This document shows, one piece after another, positions 10,061 to 21,443 of a stretch of DNA of 64,000 nucleotides. A program made the translations under genes and the position numbers. Origin of the DNA: Franconibacter helveticus LMG 23732. GTDB lineage: Bacteria; Pseudomonadota; Gammaproteobacteria; Enterobacterales; Enterobacteriaceae. The notes under the pieces were generated by a model. The model was not told the DNA's origin and searched no databases. It saw only the letters and a program-made list of their open reading frames with translations. The stretch lies in assembly GCF_000463115.2 (NCBI RefSeq), contig NZ_AWFX01000003.1:62001-126000 (forward strand). The letters run 5' to 3'. Every line of letters begins with the position of its first letter. The stretch's first letter is position 1.

Positions 10061-10696
10061 ATGACTTTATTTAAACGCCTTTTAATGGTGGCAATGTTGG
10101 TTATCACACCGCTTGCCAACGCTGTAGACCAGACTAACCCGTACAAACTTATGAATGAGGCGGCAAAAAAAACCTTTGACCGCCTGAAAAACGAGCAGCC
10201 GAAAATCCGGCAGAACCCGAATTATCTGCGTGACGTTGTCGACCAGGAGTTGCTGCCGTATGTGCAGGTGAAATACGCCGGCGCGTTGGTGCTTGGCCGT
10301 TATTATAAAGAAGCGACGCCAGCGCAGCGCGAAGCTTACTTCGCCGCTTTCCGCGAATATCTGAAACAGGCTTATGGCCAGGCGCTGGCGATGTACCATG
10401 GGCAGACTTACCAGATTGCGCCCGAGCAGCCGCTTGGCAACGCCGATATCCTGCCGATCCGCGTGACTATCGTTGATCCAAACGGCCGCCCGCCGGTACG
10501 CCTGGACTTTCAGTGGCGTAAAAATAGCCAGACGGGCAACTGGCAAGCTTATGACATGATTGCGGAAGGGGTGAGCATGATCACCACCAAGCAGAACGAA
10601 TGGAGCGACATCCTCCGCCAGAAAGGCGTTGAAGGCTTGACCGCACAGCTGCAATCTATCTCTCGTCAACCGATTACGCTGGATCAAAAACAGTAA
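10061..10696 (+). CDS. mlaC: Periplasmic phospholipid carrier MlaC
   Basis: MlaC is the soluble periplasmic lipid shuttle between MlaFEDB and the outer-membrane MlaA-OmpC complex. The ATG at 10061 follows a strong AGGAGAG ribosome-binding site, and gives 211 residues, as in E. coli. The signal peptide [20 protein letters not shown] ends in ANA before VDQT. A longer frame from 9935 overlaps mlaD and is not credible. The stop codon shares one base with the mlaB start. Confidence 0.97.
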   Translation: MTLFKRLLMVAMLVITPLANAVDQTNPYKLMNEAAKKTFDRLKNEQPKIRQNPNYLRDVVDQELLPYVQVKYAGALVLGRYYKEATPAQREAYFAAFREYLKQAYGQALAMYHGQTYQIAPEQPLGNADILPIRVTIVDPNGRPPVRLDFQWRKNSQTGNWQAYDMIAEGVSMITTKQNEWSDILRQKGVEGLTAQLQSISRQPITLDQKQ

Positions 10697-10998
10697 TGGC
10701 GCAAAAGTTTGCCTGGGAACGCAGCGGTGAAACGCTGCGTCTACAGGGAGCACTGGAAGAAGAGACGCTGGGGCCGCTGTGGGAGTCCCGTCATGAAGCG
10801 ACTTCAGGGCTGCGAGTGATAGAACTGAACGGGCTGGAAAGGGTGGACACGTCGGGACTGGCATTGCTTGTTCAACTGGCCGCGCTGGTAAAGCAGCAGG
10901 GCGCTATGCTAAGGCTGGAAGGCGCAAGTGAAAATCTTATGACCCTGGCCAGACTTTATAACCTGCCGGAAAACCTGATGCCTTTAGCTGCAAGCTAA
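10696..10998 (+). CDS. mlaB: STAS-domain subunit MlaB of the Mla complex
   Basis: MlaB is a small cytoplasmic STAS protein that binds MlaF and is needed for its stability and activity. The 100 residues (97 in E. coli) contain the STAS loop ERVDTSGLALL with the conserved Thr52. It overlaps mlaC by one base (TAATG) and is followed by a strong terminator, so it is the last gene of mlaFEDCB. Confidence 0.95.
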   Translation: MAQKFAWERSGETLRLQGALEEETLGPLWESRHEATSGLRVIELNGLERVDTSGLALLVQLAALVKQQGAMLRLEGASENLMTLARLYNLPENLMPLAAS

Positions 10999-11016
10999 TG
11001 TTTTCAGGACGTTACT

Positions 11017-11053
11017 AAAAAAGCCCCGCGGGCGAAAACTGCGGGGCTTTTTT
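11017..11053 (+). terminator. Rho-independent terminator after mlaB
   Basis: Sequence shows AAAAAAGCCCCGC, an 11-base loop and GCGGGGCTTTTTT. The GC stem is followed by a T run, closing the mla operon before ibaG. Confidence 0.9.
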
Positions 11054-11124
11054 GTTTGTTTAAGCGCGCGCCACTTTGCTCTAAGATGTTGGGCTGTTTT
11101 CACTAAACGACGAATCAAGAGCCC

Positions 11125-11379
11125 ATGGAAAATCATGAAATCCAGTCAGTGCTGATGAATGCACTGCCCCTCCAGGAAGTCCACGTCTCCGGCGATGGCA
11201 GCCATTTTCAGGTCATCGCGGTGGGCGATCTGTTCGCCGACATGAGTCGCGTAAAGAAACAGCAAACGGTCTATGGCCCGCTGATGGCATTTATTGCCGA
11301 TAACCGCATCCATGCGGTTTCCATCAAAGCCTATACCCCGCAAGAGTGGGAACGCGACCGCAAACTTAACGGATTTTGA
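11125..11379 (+). CDS. ibaG: BolA-family protein IbaG
   Basis: IbaG is a BolA-like protein that forms [2Fe-2S]-bridged complexes with monothiol glutaredoxin Grx4 and is linked to acid stress and iron-sulfur maturation. The 84 residues match E. coli closely ([14 protein letters not shown], then [15 protein letters not shown] with the conserved histidine ligand region). It lies between the mla operon and murA, with murA 50 bp downstream. Confidence 0.95.
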   Translation: MENHEIQSVLMNALPLQEVHVSGDGSHFQVIAVGDLFADMSRVKKQQTVYGPLMAFIADNRIHAVSIKAYTPQEWERDRKLNGF

Positions 11380-11417
11380 GCTGTGGGCCGAGGCCGACAG
11401 TGAATACGATTGACTAA

Positions 11418-12692
<1,275 letters not shown>

Positions 12693-12713
12693 GCGCTCAC
12701 GAGATCACGCAAT

Positions 12714-12742
12714 AAAAAACCGGGGCATGCCCCGGTTTTTTT
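12714..12742. terminator. Bidirectional terminator between murA and sfsB
   Basis: AAAAAACCGGGGCATGCCCC is followed by GGTTTTTTT. A perfect inverted repeat flanked by A and T runs can end both convergent genes; the sfsB stop codon lies in its T run. Confidence 0.9.
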
Positions 12743-13004
12743 AGCGCTGTCGAATCAAGAGAGAACGATCGATAAACTCATGTGTTTTAGGATCGTGATA
12801 GCGTGATGGCCAGATAACCCAGGGTTCGATCTCCAGGGCTTTGGCGATGAGAAGTTCGCCTTTAGGCCAGGGACGACTTAACGCGTTAGCCAGCGTTGAA
12901 GAACTCAGCCCAGCTTTTCGTGACTCAGCCGCCAGTGAAGTTCCTCTTTTACGTAAGCCGGCAATAATGTCAGCAGGATGCCAATCCTTAACTTTCAGTT
13001 CCAT
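12741..13004 (-). CDS. sfsB: Ner-like DNA-binding regulator SfsB (Nlp)
   Basis: This is a small helix-turn-helix protein of the Mu Ner family, known in E. coli as SfsB/Nlp and implicated in maltose gene expression. The 87 residues (92 in E. coli) contain the conserved DWHPADIIAGLRKRGTS and the recognition segment SSSTLANALSRPWPKGE. It is convergent with murA. The actual targets are unknown. Confidence 0.93.
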   Translation of the reverse strand: MELKVKDWHPADIIAGLRKRGTSLAAESRKAGLSSSTLANALSRPWPKGELLIAKALEIEPWVIWPSRYHDPKTHEFIDRSLLIRQR

Positions 13005-13164
13005 TTTTCCTCCCTGTAATAGCGGGTTGGCTGAAATAGCGCAACAACAGGAATGTACACTTATTGTGCTTATTTTTCTAAATGGTTCTTTTAAGCAGGT
13101 TGAATAATCAGAAATTTACCAAAATCTGTCGTGAGCGGCGCGGGAGGGCAGGTGAAGTAAGCCT

Positions 13165-13213
13165 GCGCGGAAAAAAATAAAGAAGCTTTCCGCGCCCTGG
13201 AGCGCGGAAAAGC
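13165..13213 (-). terminator. Rho-independent terminator after ispB
   Basis: Read on the minus strand, GCTTTTCCGCGC, a short loop and GCGCGGAAAGC are followed by TTCTTTATTTTTTT. It starts 2 bp after the ispB stop codon. Confidence 0.8.
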
Positions 13214-13214
13214 G

Positions 13215-14186
13215 TTAGTAATCGCGTTGTACGGCGGTGTGGGCAAGCGCTATCAGCGCTTCGCGATGAAGGGTATCGGGTAAAATCGCCAGGGCCGAAA
13301 TCGCTTTGTCCGCTTCTTCTTCGGCGCGCTTGCGCGTCCATTCAAGCGATCCGCAGGCGGCCATGGCGGCCAGTACAGGTTCCAGAAGATGGCGTCCGTT
13401 ACCGTGCTCAATAGCTTCACGGATCATTTTGGCCTGCTCCGGGGATCCATTACGCATCGCATGCAGTAAAGGCAGCGTCGGTTTACCTTCGTTAAGATCG
13501 TCGCCGACGTTTTTGCCCAGACGTTCGCCGTCCGCGCTGTAATCCAGAAGATCGTCTATCAACTGAAAGGCGGTGCCAAGGTAACGACCATAGTCCTGCA
13601 ACGCTTGCACCTGCGCCGGGCCCGCGCCTGCAAGGATCGCGGCGCATTGCGCAGCGGCCTCAAAAAGACGCGCAGTTTTGCTGTAGATGACCCGCATATA
13701 GCTTTCTTCGGTAATATCAGGATCGTTAACGTTCATCAGCTGGAGGACTTCGCCTTCAGCAATGACGTTCACGGCTTCTGACATCACTTCCAGCACAGGC
13801 AGCGAGCCAAGGCTCGTCATCATCTGGAACGCGCGGGTATAGATAAAATCTCCCACCAGCACGCTTGCTGCGTTGCCAAACGCCGCATTCGCGGTCGCTT
13901 TTCCGCGGCGCATGTCCGATTCATCCACCACATCATCATGAAGCAGGGTAGCTGTATGGATAAACTCAATCAGCGCAGCGAGCGTTACGTGTGCGTTCCC
14001 CTCATAACCCAACGAACGCGCAGCAAGTACGGCTATCATCGGGCGGATGCGTTTACCGCCGCCGCTGACGATGTAATAGCCCAACTGGCTGATAAGTTGC
14101 ACGTCGGAATTGAGCTGCTCAAGGATAGTCGCGTTGACACCCGCCATATCTTGCGCGGTTAACTCATTAATTTTTTCTAAATTCAT
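13215..14186 (-). CDS. ispB: Octaprenyl diphosphate synthase
   Basis: IspB extends farnesyl diphosphate to the C40 side chain of ubiquinone-8 and menaquinone-8. The 323 residues equal E. coli. The first aspartate-rich motif is LLHDDVVDESD (Asp84, Asp85, Asp88) and the second is LIDDLLDYS. It is divergent from rplU, with a 257-bp intergenic region holding the rplU promoter. Confidence 0.97.
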   Translation of the reverse strand: MNLEKINELTAQDMAGVNATILEQLNSDVQLISQLGYYIVSGGGKRIRPMIAVLAARSLGYEGNAHVTLAALIEFIHTATLLHDDVVDESDMRRGKATANAAFGNAASVLVGDFIYTRAFQMMTSLGSLPVLEVMSEAVNVIAEGEVLQLMNVNDPDITEESYMRVIYSKTARLFEAAAQCAAILAGAGPAQVQALQDYGRYLGTAFQLIDDLLDYSADGERLGKNVGDDLNEGKPTLPLLHAMRNGSPEQAKMIREAIEHGNGRHLLEPVLAAMAACGSLEWTRKRAEEEADKAISALAILPDTLHREALIALAHTAVQRDY

Positions 14187-14344
14187 CGCAAAAGTCTGGC
14201 TATCGTCCTGTTTACCACAAGGCTGTAATGGGAGACGTAAGGGTAATGGATTGTAAATGTAGTACAGATTGTACCGGAAAAATGCAGCAGATAAACGCTA
14301 CCGTAGGCGTTGTGCTTTTTTTCCGCATTGATTAACGATCAGAC

Positions 14345-14373
14345 TTGTCAAAGCCTCCGGTTTTGCGTAATAT
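14345..14373 (+). promoter_or_regulatory. Sigma-70 promoter for rplU-rpmA
   Basis: TTGTCA at 14345-14350 and TAATAT at 14368-14373 are separated by 17 bp. Expected transcription start is near 14380, giving a leader of about 64 nt before rplU. Position and match to consensus support it; not tested. Confidence 0.75.
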
Positions 14374-14398
14374 TCGCGCCCTATGTGAATATTTATAG

Positions 14399-14755
<357 letters not shown>

Positions 14756-14773
14756 GACAGGGGAGCAGATTAA

Positions 14774-15031
<258 letters not shown>

Positions 15032-15055
15032 GTTTTTCGCGTCCCGGTAACGGAT

Positions 15056-15086
15056 AAAGCCCCGCAACGTGTTGCGGGGCTTTTTA
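15056..15086 (+). terminator. Rho-independent terminator after rpmA
   Basis: AAAGCCCCGCAAC, short loop, GTTGCGGGGCTTTTT: a long GC stem with T run. It lies just ahead of yhbE, so yhbE-obgE expression depends on read-through or a separate promoter. Confidence 0.9.
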
Positions 15087-15123
15087 CATTCCACGGCCGG
15101 TAAATTTGCGCAGGGACCCAGGC

Positions 15124-17277
<2,154 letters not shown>

Positions 17278-17278
<1 letters not shown>

Positions 17279-17308
17279 AAAAAGCCGGGGCGACCCGGCT
17301 TTTTTATT
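17278..17308 (+). terminator. Terminator after obgE
   Basis: AAAAAGCCGGG, loop GCGA, CCCGGCTTTTTTATTT. It ends obgE; a weaker reverse-strand A/T flank could also serve the convergent regulator gene. Confidence 0.9.
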
Positions 17309-17317
17309 TGCTATCCG

Positions 17318-17340
17318 TTAAGGAAAAGCGCTTTCCTTAA
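17318..17340. repeat. Perfect inverted repeat at the 3' end of the orphan response regulator
   Basis: TTAAGGAAA and TTTCCTTAA form 9-bp arms around a 5-base spacer (AGCGC). It lies 10 bp past the regulator stop codon, between that gene and the obgE terminator. It could be a transcript-end hairpin or a binding site; the arms hold TTAAGG, which resembles the half-site of PmrA-type boxes, but known PmrA sites are direct repeats. Confidence 0.6.
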
Positions 17341-17349
17341 ACCGTCAGA

Positions 17350-18030
17350 TCATTTTTCTGTGGCTAACCGGTATCCCACGCCACGTACCGTTTTGATACG
17401 CGCTTTGCCGAGCTTGCGGCGCAGGTTATGAATGTGCACCTCAAGCGTGTTAGAGCCGGTTTCTTCCTGGCAGCACAGTTTTTCAAGCAGGCTTTCCCGG
17501 CTGACAGTTTCTCCTGGTAAAACAGCCAGCCTCGCCAGAACCGCGAATTCACGCGGGGTAATTTCTATGTGCTGCGCTTTGAGAGTGACCTGCTGCGTTT
17601 CCAGATTCACCACTAAATCGTCGCTATGCAAAAGCGAAAGCGGTTCATCAACAGCGCTAATTTTCTGTGCTGAACTGTGCTGCAAAATGGATTGCACCCT
17701 GGCCCACAGCTCATCCTGCTCGAAAGGCTTGGTGAGGTAGTCTTCAGCGCCCGCATCAAGGCCATTAATGCGATCCGCCAGCGCGCCTTGCTCAGTGAGA
17801 ATGAGCACCGGAGAACCTACGCCAGCGCGCCGCCACTGGCTAAGCAGCGCAATACCATTTTGATCGGGCAGGCTAAGATCGAGAATAATGAGACGGTAAA
17901 GCGCATGACGCACGAGCGCGTTTGCCTCTTCAGCAGACGCAACACAAACCACCTCATAATTTTTGTTAGCCAAGGCCAGCGCCATGCTTTCCCGCAATGG
18001 CAAATCATCTTCTACTATCAGCAGTTTCAT
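17350..18030 (-). CDS. OmpR/PhoB-type response regulator, PmrA-like, without an adjacent kinase
   Basis: The 226 residues form a receiver domain (1-115) and a winged-helix DNA-binding domain (about 130-225). The phosphoacceptor is Asp51 (LIILDLSLPDQNG), with acidic pocket Asp8/Asp9 and conserved Lys in LTKPFE. The C-terminal segment SNTLEVHIHNLRRKLG and KTVRGVGYRL place it in the PmrA/BasR-QseB group. It starts 3 bp after dacB, so it is probably cotranscribed with it. In Yersinia and Pectobacterium, as I recall, a PmrA-PmrB pair lies at this dacB-obgE position; here the 70 bp between the regulator and obgE hold no kinase. The signal it answers is unknown. Confidence 0.85.
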   Translation of the reverse strand: MKLLIVEDDLPLRESMALALANKNYEVVCVASAEEANALVRHALYRLIILDLSLPDQNGIALLSQWRRAGVGSPVLILTEQGALADRINGLDAGAEDYLTKPFEQDELWARVQSILQHSSAQKISAVDEPLSLLHSDDLVVNLETQQVTLKAQHIEITPREFAVLARLAVLPGETVSRESLLEKLCCQEETGSNTLEVHIHNLRRKLGKARIKTVRGVGYRLATEK

Positions 18031-18033
18031 AAG

Positions 18034-19467
18034 CTAATTGTTCTGATAAATATCCCTGTAAAGACGGCTTTCGAAGCGAGCCAGAGGCACGCGGCGAGTA
18101 CGCTGGTCGGCAGGTTCTACGGCATATCCGGAAAGGTATTGTATAAATGCCATACGCTGCCCGCTGGCAGTGGTAATAAAGCCCGCGAGGTTGTAGACCC
18201 CTTGCAGTGAACCGGTTTTTGCGGACACTTTGCCGTCAACGCCTGCTTCATGCAGGCCTGCGCGATATTGCAGTGAACCGTCATGACCCGCCAGCGGCAG
18301 CATGGAAATAAAGTTCAGCTGACTGTCATTCTGAGCGATGTATTGCAGGACTTGCATCATTGTCGCAGGGGAGATGAGATTGTGACGCGATAATCCGGAT
18401 CCATCTACTACGATACTGTTGCCTAAATCGACGCCTGCCTTCTGGCGCAAAATCTGGCGGACTGCATCCGCTCCTGCTCGCCAGGTGCCCTGTACGCCGT
18501 AGAAATTACGGCCAATCGTGCGAAATACCGTGTCGGCAATCATGTTGTCCGATTTCTTCAGCATAATTCTGAGTAAATCGTGCAGCGGTGCGGATTGTTT
18601 ACTGGCGATGACCGTCCCGGGCTGACTGGCGAGCGTCTGGCGCAGCAGGGTGCCGCTGTAGCTAATACCCGCCTCTTTAAGCTCGCCCTTCAAAATGGCG
18701 CCGGCGTAACTGGCGCCATCCTGAATGGCGAATGCCAGAGGCAGCGGGTCCGCGCGCTGCGTCATACAGCCTGTTAAGGTATACCGGTTGAGATCCCCCG
18801 GTACGACATCCAGTTCGCAATACTGGGCCTCTGACGAGCCGCGCGGCAATGTACGCACCTGGCTGAACATCGTTACGGGGTAATAAGAAGCGATGCGGAT
18901 AAAAGCGAGATCGTTGGCTTTTGGGGCGCTATAAAGCGAAACTGAAAAGCAGTTGCGATCGACAATCGCGGCGGCGGGCGGAGCGCTGAAGCATTGCGTC
19001 ATGTCGTTCCATGGCCAGCCGGGCGCTTTATCATGACTCGCAAAAACCGAAGTATCTATCAGCACATTGCCTTCAATCTTTTGCACGCCGGCGCGCTTAA
19101 GCGCGGCCACCATATTGCGTAGATCCTGCCGTTTGAAGGTGGGATCGCCATCGAAGCGCGCAATAAGATCGCCTTTCAGAACACCGTCTTCTATCTTGCC
19201 GCGGCTTTCAAGAGATGTCGTGAAGCGATAGTCCGGGCCCAGCTGTAGCAAGGCCGCCAGCGCGGTGATGACTTTTTGTGTACTGGCAGGCAAGGCCATT
19301 TGTTGGCTGTGATAATCAATCTGCGGAGCGGAGGCACCGACTTTTTGCACCATCAGGGCGAGATTCGCACCGGCGGGTAACTGATTGATATATTCATCTA
19401 CATTGGCGGCACTGGCATTCAACGCTACACTTGTGGTTAATCCGATGACAAATCTGGAAAATCGCAT
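18034..19467 (-). CDS. dacB: D-alanyl-D-alanine carboxypeptidase/endopeptidase PBP4
   Basis: PBP4 is a periplasmic class-C low-molecular-mass penicillin-binding protein that trims pentapeptides and cleaves DD-crosslinks. The signal peptide ends near residue 20 (ALNASA before ANVD). The catalytic motifs are STQK at 62-65, SDN (KKSDNMIAD) and KTG (SAKTGSLQG). The 477 residues equal E. coli. It is divergent from greA and followed 3 bp later by the response regulator gene. Confidence 0.97.
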   Translation of the reverse strand: MRFSRFVIGLTTSVALNASAANVDEYINQLPAGANLALMVQKVGASAPQIDYHSQQMALPASTQKVITALAALLQLGPDYRFTTSLESRGKIEDGVLKGDLIARFDGDPTFKRQDLRNMVAALKRAGVQKIEGNVLIDTSVFASHDKAPGWPWNDMTQCFSAPPAAAIVDRNCFSVSLYSAPKANDLAFIRIASYYPVTMFSQVRTLPRGSSEAQYCELDVVPGDLNRYTLTGCMTQRADPLPLAFAIQDGASYAGAILKGELKEAGISYSGTLLRQTLASQPGTVIASKQSAPLHDLLRIMLKKSDNMIADTVFRTIGRNFYGVQGTWRAGADAVRQILRQKAGVDLGNSIVVDGSGLSRHNLISPATMMQVLQYIAQNDSQLNFISMLPLAGHDGSLQYRAGLHEAGVDGKVSAKTGSLQGVYNLAGFITTASGQRMAFIQYLSGYAVEPADQRTRRVPLARFESRLYRDIYQNN

Positions 19468-19543
19468 AATCTCGCGGTAACAACCTGAAAACGTGCCGTC
19501 ATACTAAGGCGCTTCGCCCTGGAAAGTAAACGATGACCCCCAG

Positions 19544-19572
19544 GGAACTTCGGGTTAAAATACGTATCAAAA
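19544..19572 (+). promoter_or_regulatory. Sigma-E type promoter for greA/GraL
   Basis: GGAACTT at 19544-19550 and TCAAAA at 19567-19572 are separated by 16 bp, a very good match to the sigma-E consensus. In E. coli greA has a sigma-E promoter as well as a sigma-70 promoter. Start is expected near 19579. Confidence 0.75.
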
Positions 19573-19578
19573 TGCAAA

Positions 19579-19622
19579 ACCGATGCTGACCTGGAGCTTA
19601 GTCTCCGGGTCAGTTTTCTTTT
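19579..19622 (+). ncRNA. graL: GraL-type greA leader RNA with its terminator
   Basis: The greA leader contains a strong hairpin, CTGACCTGGAG / CTCCGGGTCAG (19586-19613, one G-U pair), followed by TTTTCTTTT. With the sigma-E start near 19579 this predicts a short terminated RNA of about 40-45 nt, the arrangement described for E. coli GraL. Read-through continues into greA at 19716. The 5' end is inferred. Confidence 0.75.
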
Positions 19623-19715
19623 GTTTCTCGCCCGGGAAAAGCAGGATCGACCGGGCTGACGTGCAGCCGGAGCGGGCTGTGACCGTTTCGAACAGGACAG
19701 TGAGAGGTACAACAA

Positions 19716-20192
19716 ATGCAACCTATTCCGATGACCTTACGTGGCGCAGAAAAATTGCGCGAAGAGCTGGATTTCTTGAAATCGGTTCGCCGCCCTGAAA
19801 TTATCGCCGCTATCGCCGAAGCGCGTGAGCATGGCGATTTGAAAGAAAATGCTGAATATCACGCTGCGCGTGAGCAACAGGGTTTCTGCGAAGGACGCAT
19901 CAAGGATATCGAAGCCAAGCTTTCCAATGCGCAGGTCATCGATATCACAAAAATGCCGAACAACGGGCGCGTGATTTTTGGCGCGACCGTGACAGTGCTT
20001 AACCTTGATAACGATGAAGAACAAACTTATCGCATCGTTGGCGATGATGAGGCGGATTTCAAACAGAACCTGATTTCTGTGAACTCGCCTATCGCTCGCG
20101 GCCTGATTGGCAAAGAGCTGGACGATGTGGTGGTTATCAACACCCCGGGCGGGCAGGTTGAATTTGAAATCGTGAAGGTTGAATACCTTTGA
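19716..20192 (+). CDS. greA: Transcription elongation factor GreA
   Basis: GreA enters the secondary channel of RNA polymerase and stimulates cleavage of backtracked transcripts. The 158 residues equal E. coli. The N-terminal coiled coil (about 1-75) carries the tip acidic residues Asp41 and Glu44 ([11 protein letters not shown]); the C-terminal FKBP-like domain follows. It has a long leader with a premature terminator (GraL) and is divergent from dacB. Confidence 0.98.
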   Translation: MQPIPMTLRGAEKLREELDFLKSVRRPEIIAAIAEAREHGDLKENAEYHAAREQQGFCEGRIKDIEAKLSNAQVIDITKMPNNGRVIFGATVTVLNLDNDEEQTYRIVGDDEADFKQNLISVNSPIARGLIGKELDDVVVINTPGGQVEFEIVKVEYL

Positions 20193-20236
20193 TTTCTGCT
20201 ACGCTCTGAAAAAGCGAAGCATTGTAAAGAAAGGAA

Positions 20237-20257
20237 AAAGGCCGCGAAGCGGCCTTT
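20237..20257 (+). terminator. Rho-independent terminator after greA
   Basis: AAAGGCCGC, loop GAA, GCGGCCTTT, then AAT. A 9-bp stem with a short T run, 45 bp after the greA stop. Confidence 0.7.
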
Positions 20258-20341
20258 AATCAACAAACGGAGCGTGGCATTTTGCTCATTCGCATCTTAA
20301 AAAATATATTTTTGCTCAATTTAGCAGCGAAAATGTCTCTT

Positions 20342-20635
20342 TTAGCGAGGAAGTGAAATTTTACGTTCCGCAGTCGGGCGATAAAGCACCAGCGTTTTAC
20401 CGATGACCTGTACATTACAGGCGCCGGTTTCACGCACGATGGCTTCCACGATCAAGGTCTTGGTTTCGCGATCTTCAGTGGCGATTTTCACCTTGATTAA
20501 CTCATGGTGCTCAAGCGCTTGTTCAATCTCGGCCAGCACTCCCTCGGTTAAACCATTATTGCCAAGCATGACGACCGGCTTGAGCGGATGGGCTAACCCT
20601 TTGAGGTGCTGTTTTTGTTTAGTACTCAGATTCAT
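20342..20635 (-). CDS. yhbY: CRM-domain ribosome assembly protein YhbY
   Basis: YhbY is a small RNA-binding protein of the CRM family that associates with pre-50S particles. The 97 residues include the GxxG-like loop LGNNGLTEG and match E. coli in length. It is divergent from rlmE, another 50S maturation gene; the two share a 122-bp promoter region. Confidence 0.95.
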   Translation of the reverse strand: MNLSTKQKQHLKGLAHPLKPVVMLGNNGLTEGVLAEIEQALEHHELIKVKIATEDRETKTLIVEAIVRETGACNVQVIGKTLVLYRPTAERKISLPR

Positions 20636-20657
20636 CGTATTTTTTGCTTACGTTGGG

Positions 20658-20686
20658 ATTGAAAACGGTTCATTCTACCGCCATCT
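20658..20686 (+). promoter_or_regulatory. Possible sigma-32 promoter for rlmE-ftsH
   Basis: ATTGAAA (20658-20664) and CCGCCATCT (20678-20686) with 13 bp between resemble the heat-shock consensus CTTGAAA/CCCCATNT. rlmE-ftsH is known to be heat-inducible in E. coli. The -10 element departs from consensus, so this is tentative. Confidence 0.45.
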
Positions 20687-20757
20687 CCCAAATATCGCCA
20701 AATGGCAACGTGGGTTTTTGAGCCTGCGGCTCACGATGAACCCGGATGGAATGTGAA

Positions 20758-21387
20758 ATGACAGGTAAAAAGCGTTCTGCCAGCTCCAGTCGCTGGCTTC
20801 AGGAACACTTTAGCGATAAATATGTTCAACAGGCTCAGAAAAAAGGGTTGCGTTCCCGAGCCTGGTTTAAACTTGATGAAATACAGCAGAGTGACAAAAT
20901 TTTTAAGCCAGGAATGACGGTAGTCGACCTTGGCGCCGCTCCCGGTGGCTGGTCACAGTATGTCGTGACGCAAATCGGGGGCACTGGCCGCATCATCGCC
21001 TGCGATCTTTTACCTATGGATCCTATTGTTGGTGTGGACTTCCTTCAGGGCGATTTTCGTGATGAATTAGTCATGAAAGCGCTGCTGGAGCGTGTAGGTG
21101 ACAATAAAGTACAGGTTGTCATGTCAGATATGGCACCGAACATGAGCGGAACGCCTGCTGTCGATATTCCCCGCGCCATGTATCTGGTGGAGTTGGCGCT
21201 CGAAATGTGTCGGGATGTATTGGCACCGGGCGGAAGTTTTGTTGTGAAGGTGTTTCAGGGCGAAGGTTTCGATGAATACCTGCGAGAAATTCGCTCCCTG
21301 TTTACGAAGGTGAAAGTTCGTAAACCGGACTCTTCTCGTGCCCGTTCACGTGAAGTGTACATTGTAGCGACCGGGCGTAAACTATAG
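20758..21387 (+). CDS. rlmE: 23S rRNA 2'-O-methyltransferase RlmE (FtsJ/RrmJ)
   Basis: RlmE methylates U2552 in the A loop of 23S rRNA and is a heat-shock protein. The ATG at 20758 ([13 protein letters not shown]) gives 209 residues, the E. coli length. The SAM-binding motif is [13 protein letters not shown] and the catalytic Asp lies in [10 protein letters not shown]. It precedes ftsH by 56 bp in the conserved heat-shock operon. Confidence 0.97.
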   Translation: MTGKKRSASSSRWLQEHFSDKYVQQAQKKGLRSRAWFKLDEIQQSDKIFKPGMTVVDLGAAPGGWSQYVVTQIGGTGRIIACDLLPMDPIVGVDFLQGDFRDELVMKALLERVGDNKVQVVMSDMAPNMSGTPAVDIPRAMYLVELALEMCRDVLAPGGSFVVKVFQGEGFDEYLREIRSLFTKVKVRKPDSSRARSREVYIVATGRKL

Positions 21388-21443
21388 TACCCTGACGCTG
21401 TTTGTTAACACAGTTGTAATATGAGGTTAATCCCTTGAGTGAC

